The position numbers and the translations under genes were made by a program. From Pseudomonadota bacterium (GTDB taxonomy: Bacteria > Pseudomonadota > Gammaproteobacteria > Burkholderiales > Burkholderiaceae): a stretch of DNA of 46,320 nucleotides. This document shows positions 42,667 to 46,320 of this stretch, one piece after another (within the stretch, counting starts at the first letter, position 1; each line of letters begins with the position of its first letter). The stretch covers positions 1-46,320 of the forward strand of contig JAJXUC010000013.1 in NCBI GenBank assembly GCA_021783435.1, written 5' to 3'. The notes under the pieces are model-generated. The model did not search any database. It was not told the origin of the DNA and was given only the letters and a program-made list of their open reading frames with translations.

Positions 42667-44562
42667 ATGCAACGATCAAAAATCAATCCAAGATATATTA
42701 TTTCTATCGCAAGGATCATTCTGATCGCAACAGCAGTCTCGGCGGGTGCCCTGGTTTTTTACGTCATGAAAAATCATGCCGAAAACCTTCTCAGAAACAG
42801 CCTTCAATCATCCTTGGAAAACCATGTCGTTCTCGCTAGAACAGAGCTGCGCCAAGGCTTCGAGAAAAGTACCATGGTGGCCACGCGCCCCTTTATTATT
42901 CAACAAATCAGGCTTGTGGATTCGCCAGGTCATTATGACGCTGCCGCGGCCGCCCTACAAAAAGCCGCACAATCATTTATTTCAACTGGATTATCAGCCA
43001 TCGCGCTGCTTGATCGGCACGGACGGGAAATTGTTCGAGCGGGTCATTTCTTGCAGCAACCCGAACTCGAGGTTCCCCTTCATTTCCCTGTGGACACGCA
43101 ACTCGTCTATAAAGGCCAGTTCTTTTTGCGCACGTCAGTTCCGATCATGGAAGCAAAGCATGTGATCGGAACGGTGCGCACGGAAACGCCCTTGCAGACG
43201 CTCAGTGGCATGTTCATGCAGCGCAAGGGGTTGAGCACAACGTCCGACTTGGCGTTGTGTGCTGCTACCGGGAAAGACATGATGCAATGTTTTCCCACCA
43301 CGCTGACGCATCATGTTTCCAATCTGCCTCTGACATCATCCAAAGGCACCCCCTTCCCTATGGCTTATGCCTTGGATGGAAAAACAGGATTCATTATTGC
43401 ACAAGACTACCGCCGCCAGGAAGTTGTCGCGGCCTATGGCCCGTTGGATCATTTAGGCCTTGGAATGGTTCTCAAAATCGACAGCTCCGAGCTTTATGCC
43501 CCGGTATGGAGCCAACTGCGTTATCTCCTACCCTTGATGATCGGCCTTCTTGGCGCCGCGCTCTTGTCGCTTCGCTGGCTGCTGGCTCCCCTGGTTAATG
43601 AATTGGCCCATTCCGAGCGGGAGGCGCATGCAACAAACACACGCCTGCTCGACAGCGAAAATCGCGTACGTCTGCTGCTTGATAATGTTGACGAAGGTAT
43701 TGTGAGCATTGCTTCCGGCGGAGACATCGAACTTTTCAATCCAGCGGCGGAACGCATCTTCAAATACGGCGCCGCGGAGGCTCTCGGTCAGAACGTCTCG
43801 ATGCTGATGTCCGAACCCAGCGCCAGCGAACACGACCAATATCTGAAGCATTACCTGCAAACTGGAGAGGCACATGTCATCGGCACCACACGCGAGGTGC
43901 AGGCACGCCGCAGCGATGGCCAGATTTTTCCGATGGAGATCAGGATTTCAGAGTTTTCTCTGAACGGCGAGCGCAAGTTCATCGGCATCATGCACGACAT
44001 CACCGAGCGCAAGGCGGCGGAGGCAGAAATCAACCACCTCGCTCAGTACGATGCGTTGACCGACCTCCCCAATCGTCGCCTGGTTCAGGAGCGCATGCAG
44101 CAAACCCTGGCGCGCGCAAGACGAACCCAGGCTCGGTTCGCTGTCATGTTCATCGACCTGGATCGATTCAAGAGCATTAATGATGAACTCGGGCATGACA
44201 CGGGCGATCAACTCCTGCAAGCGGTGGCCAAGCGTCTGAAAACAACGCTGCGCGGGGAAGACACGGTTGGCAGACAGGGCGGGGACGAATTCATCGTCCT
44301 TCTCGCATGGCTCAACGCAATCCAGGACGCTGCCCTCGTGGCCAGGAAAATACTCGATGCCCTCGCCGAGCCCTTTCTACTGAACGGCCTCGTTTTGCAC
44401 ATCGGCGCAAGCATCGGTATCGCGGCCTACCCGCAGGACGGTGACGATGTCGAGACCCTGCTCAAGAACAGCGATACGGCGATGTATGCCGCCAAAGAAG
44501 CGGGGCGTGGAACCTATCGCTTCTTCTCGCAGGCGATGCATTCGCCCATGGCAGGACTATGA
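42667..44562 (+). CDS. Membrane-bound sensor diguanylate cyclase (PAS-GGDEF)
   Basis: A 631-residue signalling protein. Order: membrane helix (about 10-32), periplasmic sensor region (about 33-284), second helix (about 286-308), PAS domain with PAC motif (about 335-450, ending FIGIMHDITERKAAEAE), and GGDEF domain (about 458-625). The active site is intact (GGDEF at 538-542) and an inhibitory I-site RGED sits at 529-532, five residues before. It should make c-di-GMP from GTP in response to a periplasmic and a PAS signal. The first half is AT-richer than its neighbours and an IS3 fragment lies upstream, hinting at transfer. A PilZ protein is encoded in this window but lacks the c-di-GMP motif. 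Confidence 0.94.
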   Translation: MQRSKINPRYIISIARIILIATAVSAGALVFYVMKNHAENLLRNSLQSSLENHVVLARTELRQGFEKSTMVATRPFIIQQIRLVDSPGHYDAAAAALQKAAQSFISTGLSAIALLDRHGREIVRAGHFLQQPELEVPLHFPVDTQLVYKGQFFLRTSVPIMEAKHVIGTVRTETPLQTLSGMFMQRKGLSTTSDLALCAATGKDMMQCFPTTLTHHVSNLPLTSSKGTPFPMAYALDGKTGFIIAQDYRRQEVVAAYGPLDHLGLGMVLKIDSSELYAPVWSQLRYLLPLMIGLLGAALLSLRWLLAPLVNELAHSEREAHATNTRLLDSENRVRLLLDNVDEGIVSIASGGDIELFNPAAERIFKYGAAEALGQNVSMLMSEPSASEHDQYLKHYLQTGEAHVIGTTREVQARRSDGQIFPMEIRISEFSLNGERKFIGIMHDITERKAAEAEINHLAQYDALTDLPNRRLVQERMQQTLARARRTQARFAVMFIDLDRFKSINDELGHDTGDQLLQAVAKRLKTTLRGEDTVGRQGGDEFIVLLAWLNAIQDAALVARKILDALAEPFLLNGLVLHIGASIGIAAYPQDGDDVETLLKNSDTAMYAAKEAGRGTYRFFSQAMHSPMAGL

Positions 44563-44609
44563 ATTCGCTCGGGCCAGCGGCCTCCGGCCATGAACGCCAC
44601 CGACGCGCA

Positions 44610-45479
44610 TCATGGCGCGGCAGTACGGTTGAGGGTCTGTATCGCCTGCACCAAGCCAACGTAATCCGTGGCGACCTGTGTCCATGGATCGCTCCCCCCG
44701 GTGCCCTGATCCGTGATGTAGACATCCCCTGCGCCGCTGGCGAACAACTTGGACAGCGTGCCTTGCAGGGGTTGGCTGATACCGAAGGCAAGATAGGCCC
44801 AGCGGGCTGCCTGATAGGCGGTCAAGGCCGTAGGCACTGCGGGCACGTTGAGATCGGCACTTTCATGCATGACCGTGATGTCGGCGCTTTGTGCCACCAG
44901 CGGATCCGGATAGGTCCCGGGATTGAAGACGACGAGCGCCGGGGCGCCGTTCGGTGGTCTGATCCCGCTGCGCACCGCATTCGCGATGGCCGCGTCGTCG
45001 CTTGCATAGCTGGCGCTGGCCGAGATTTCGTCGAAAAAAATGCCATCCAGTCCATAGCACTGCGCATAGGTCTGCACGTCCTGCAAAACCGCCGACTGCG
45101 CGCGCAGGCCATAGCTGGTGTGCACATAGCCCAGCACCGTCACGCCACTGGCGTGTAGCTGCGCGATGCCGCGCTGGAAGTCCAGCAGCGTGGCCGAGGC
45201 TGGGTTCGTACACGCTACGGGGCCGCTGGCCGGATTGATGATGGCGATCGTGGGCACGAGGGCCGCCCCCGAGGCGACGGCGGTCCACGCCGGGCTGGCT
45301 TGTGTCACCTGGCTGGCGCCGCTGCCGCTGGATACCTGCGGATAGGCATACAGCGGCACGAGAATGCCCATGGCCTTGCGTTGTGGGGCTGCAGCCGGCG
45401 ATGAACCGCCACCGCCGCAAGACGCGAGCAAAATGGCCGTGGCGACGATGATCAGCAGGGCAAGTCGGGAACGCGCCAT
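44610..45479 (-). CDS. Spherulin-4-like (spherulation family 4) lipoprotein
   Basis: A 289-residue exported protein. The lipobox LLASC (Cys21) is followed by a Gly/Ser/Pro linker and a TIM-barrel-like domain with GILVPLYAYPQV, IINPASGPV, VTVLGYVHTSYG, YGLDGIFFDEIS and VVFNPGTYP, the signature strands of Spherulin-4 proteins, first described from slime mould encystment and related to glycosidases. The Asp-Glu in FFDE is the likely acid pair. It probably sits in the outer membrane and may act on polysaccharide; no substrate is known. The ATG at 45479 starts at MARSRLALL; it lies 2 bp from the end of the EamA gene, so the two are one operon. Confidence 0.85.
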   Translation of the reverse strand: MARSRLALLIIVATAILLASCGGGGSSPAAAPQRKAMGILVPLYAYPQVSSGSGASQVTQASPAWTAVASGAALVPTIAIINPASGPVACTNPASATLLDFQRGIAQLHASGVTVLGYVHTSYGLRAQSAVLQDVQTYAQCYGLDGIFFDEISASASYASDDAAIANAVRSGIRPPNGAPALVVFNPGTYPDPLVAQSADITVMHESADLNVPAVPTALTAYQAARWAYLAFGISQPLQGTLSKLFASGAGDVYITDQGTGGSDPWTQVATDYVGLVQAIQTLNRTAAP

Positions 45480-45481
45480 GC

Positions 45482-46320
45482 TCACACGCCTGCCAATTCC
45501 GCTCGCGCCTTGCAAAGGCGACGGGCCTGGTGCCAGCCAAGAATCTCGTTGCCGATCAGCGCGGCCAGAATCAGTGCGCCTCCGAGCAGGGTGCTGCCGG
45601 CGGGACGTTCGCCGGCACCGACCCAGGCCCAGAGCGTGCCGAACACGACTTCGAGCAAACCCAGCAAACCCACTTCGGCTGGCGCCAGCCGTTGGGCGGC
45701 CCAGACGGCGAGCATTCCGGGCAAGGCGAGTTGGAAAACGCCGAGATAGGCCAGCCAGAAGAGGTCATGCCCATCAACCGCCACCGGCCAGCCAGGAATG
45801 GAAACGGCGAGTGCGGACAACAATGCGCCGATCATCACCGCGGCCTGCATCGGCACGGCGCTGCCGGCGCGGCGCAGGCTGACCCAATTGCCCGCCGCGG
45901 CAAAGGGAACGACCAAAGCCGCCAGCAGGCCCAGCAGACGCTCGCCGCCGGGCGCGGACTGCAGATTGCTCCATACCATCCAGCCCATGCCCAGCATGGC
46001 CAGGGCGATCGCGCCCCAGGTGCGCGCGGGAAGCCTGTGGCGCAACACCGCCCAGCCGAGAACCGCTGCGATCAGAGGGCTCAGGCTGTCGGCCACCAGG
46101 GTCTGTGCCACCGTGGTCAACGTGAGCGCGACCATGAAGGCCGTGAACATCAGGGCCCAGAACACGGACGACAACCACAACAGGCGTGGCGCCGCGCGCA
46201 GGTCTCGAACCACGGCGCGAGGCCCCTGTCGCCACAGCAACCAAGTGAGCACGCCGAGTGCGGCAAAGGCGCTGCGCCAGAACACGAGCACCAGGCCGTC
46301 AGTGGCGTGCAGATGACGGG
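45482..46320 (-). CDS. EamA/DMT family transporter, partial
   Basis: The C-terminal 279 or so residues of a drug/metabolite transporter. Nine or so hydrophobic helices are visible, including the EamA repeats LVFWRSAFAALGVLTWLLW and VADSLSPLIAAVLGWAVL in the first half and LAPAEVGLLGLLEVVFGTLWAW in the second. The frame continues to the window edge (RHLHATDG before LVFWRSAF), so the start lies outside; the GTG at 46291 is not needed. It ends in a basic tail. The substrate is unknown. It runs in the same direction as, and nearly touches, the Spherulin-4-like gene. Confidence 0.9.
   Translation of the reverse strand, partial: RHLHATDGLVLVFWRSAFAALGVLTWLLWRQGPRAVVRDLRAAPRLLWLSSVFWALMFTAFMVALTLTTVAQTLVADSLSPLIAAVLGWAVLRHRLPARTWGAIALAMLGMGWMVWSNLQSAPGGERLLGLLAALVVPFAAAGNWVSLRRAGSAVPMQAAVMIGALLSALAVSIPGWPVAVDGHDLFWLAYLGVFQLALPGMLAVWAAQRLAPAEVGLLGLLEVVFGTLWAWVGAGERPAGSTLLGGALILAALIGNEILGWHQARRLCKARAELAGV

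Overview
The window is a GC-rich, densely packed chromosomal segment that looks like a betaproteobacterium of the order Burkholderiales. The reasons are the gene order alaA-hom-thrC-mobB-moeA-moaD-moaE, the cluster mltG-tmk-holB-pilZ-tatD-ankyrin, the yqjD/yqjE/yqjK trio next to clpB, and the residue patterns of the proteins. A Thiomonas-like sulfur-oxidising relative is a guess I cannot confirm from sequence alone. I saw no rRNA, tRNA or CRISPR array.

Layout. 1-597: 3' end of dnaB, running in from the left edge. 598-3519, minus strand: an Mth938-domain protein, bcp and a PIN-PhoH ATPase, with a clear intrinsic terminator between bcp and phoH. 3625-10241, plus strand: alaA, then hom and thrC, then the molybdenum cofactor genes mobB, moeA, moaD and moaE, partly with overlapping ends. 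10254-11298, minus: the YqjK/YqjE/YqjD-like envelope stress proteins. 11482-14133: clpB behind a recognisable sigma-32 promoter. 14404-15961: sco1 and the convergent ctaG, both for cytochrome oxidase assembly. 16139-18435: rraA, then lexA and an asparaginase gene diverging from two tandem SOS boxes. 18487-25318: a DUF4124 protein, guaB, guaA, a polysaccharide deacetylase, a small membrane protein, tadA and ldcA. 25382-29836: a glutaryl-CoA dehydrogenase-like gene, a divergent IclR regulator and a fused enoyl-CoA hydratase/3-hydroxyacyl-CoA dehydrogenase, probably one catabolic unit.

30043-32271 is the accessory part. It holds an orphan gene, a weak trace of an IS3-type end, and a 1319-bp unit bounded by two 84-bp direct repeats. 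The repeats split one gene: the right copy carries its 5' end and the left copy its 3' end. Joining the repeats into a circle would restore an uninterrupted 123-codon reading frame. The unit also carries a second small gene with an apparent frameshift, a ribbon-helix-helix repressor with two palindromic operators against its start codon, and a structured non-coding stretch. It reads as the integrated, partly decayed remains of a small circular element, and it is the most interesting part of the window.

32272-36850, minus, returns to core genes (ankyrin, tatD, pilZ, holB, tmk, mltG). 36988-38830, plus: ygfZ and an NRDE/TANGO2 protein. 38869-42102, minus: a thioesterase-acetyltransferase fusion, an HSL-type esterase and a YhiN-type flavoprotein. 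42185-42403 is a broken IS3 orfA. 42667-44562 is a membrane-anchored diguanylate cyclase. The window closes with a Spherulin-4-like lipoprotein and an EamA transporter cut by the right edge.
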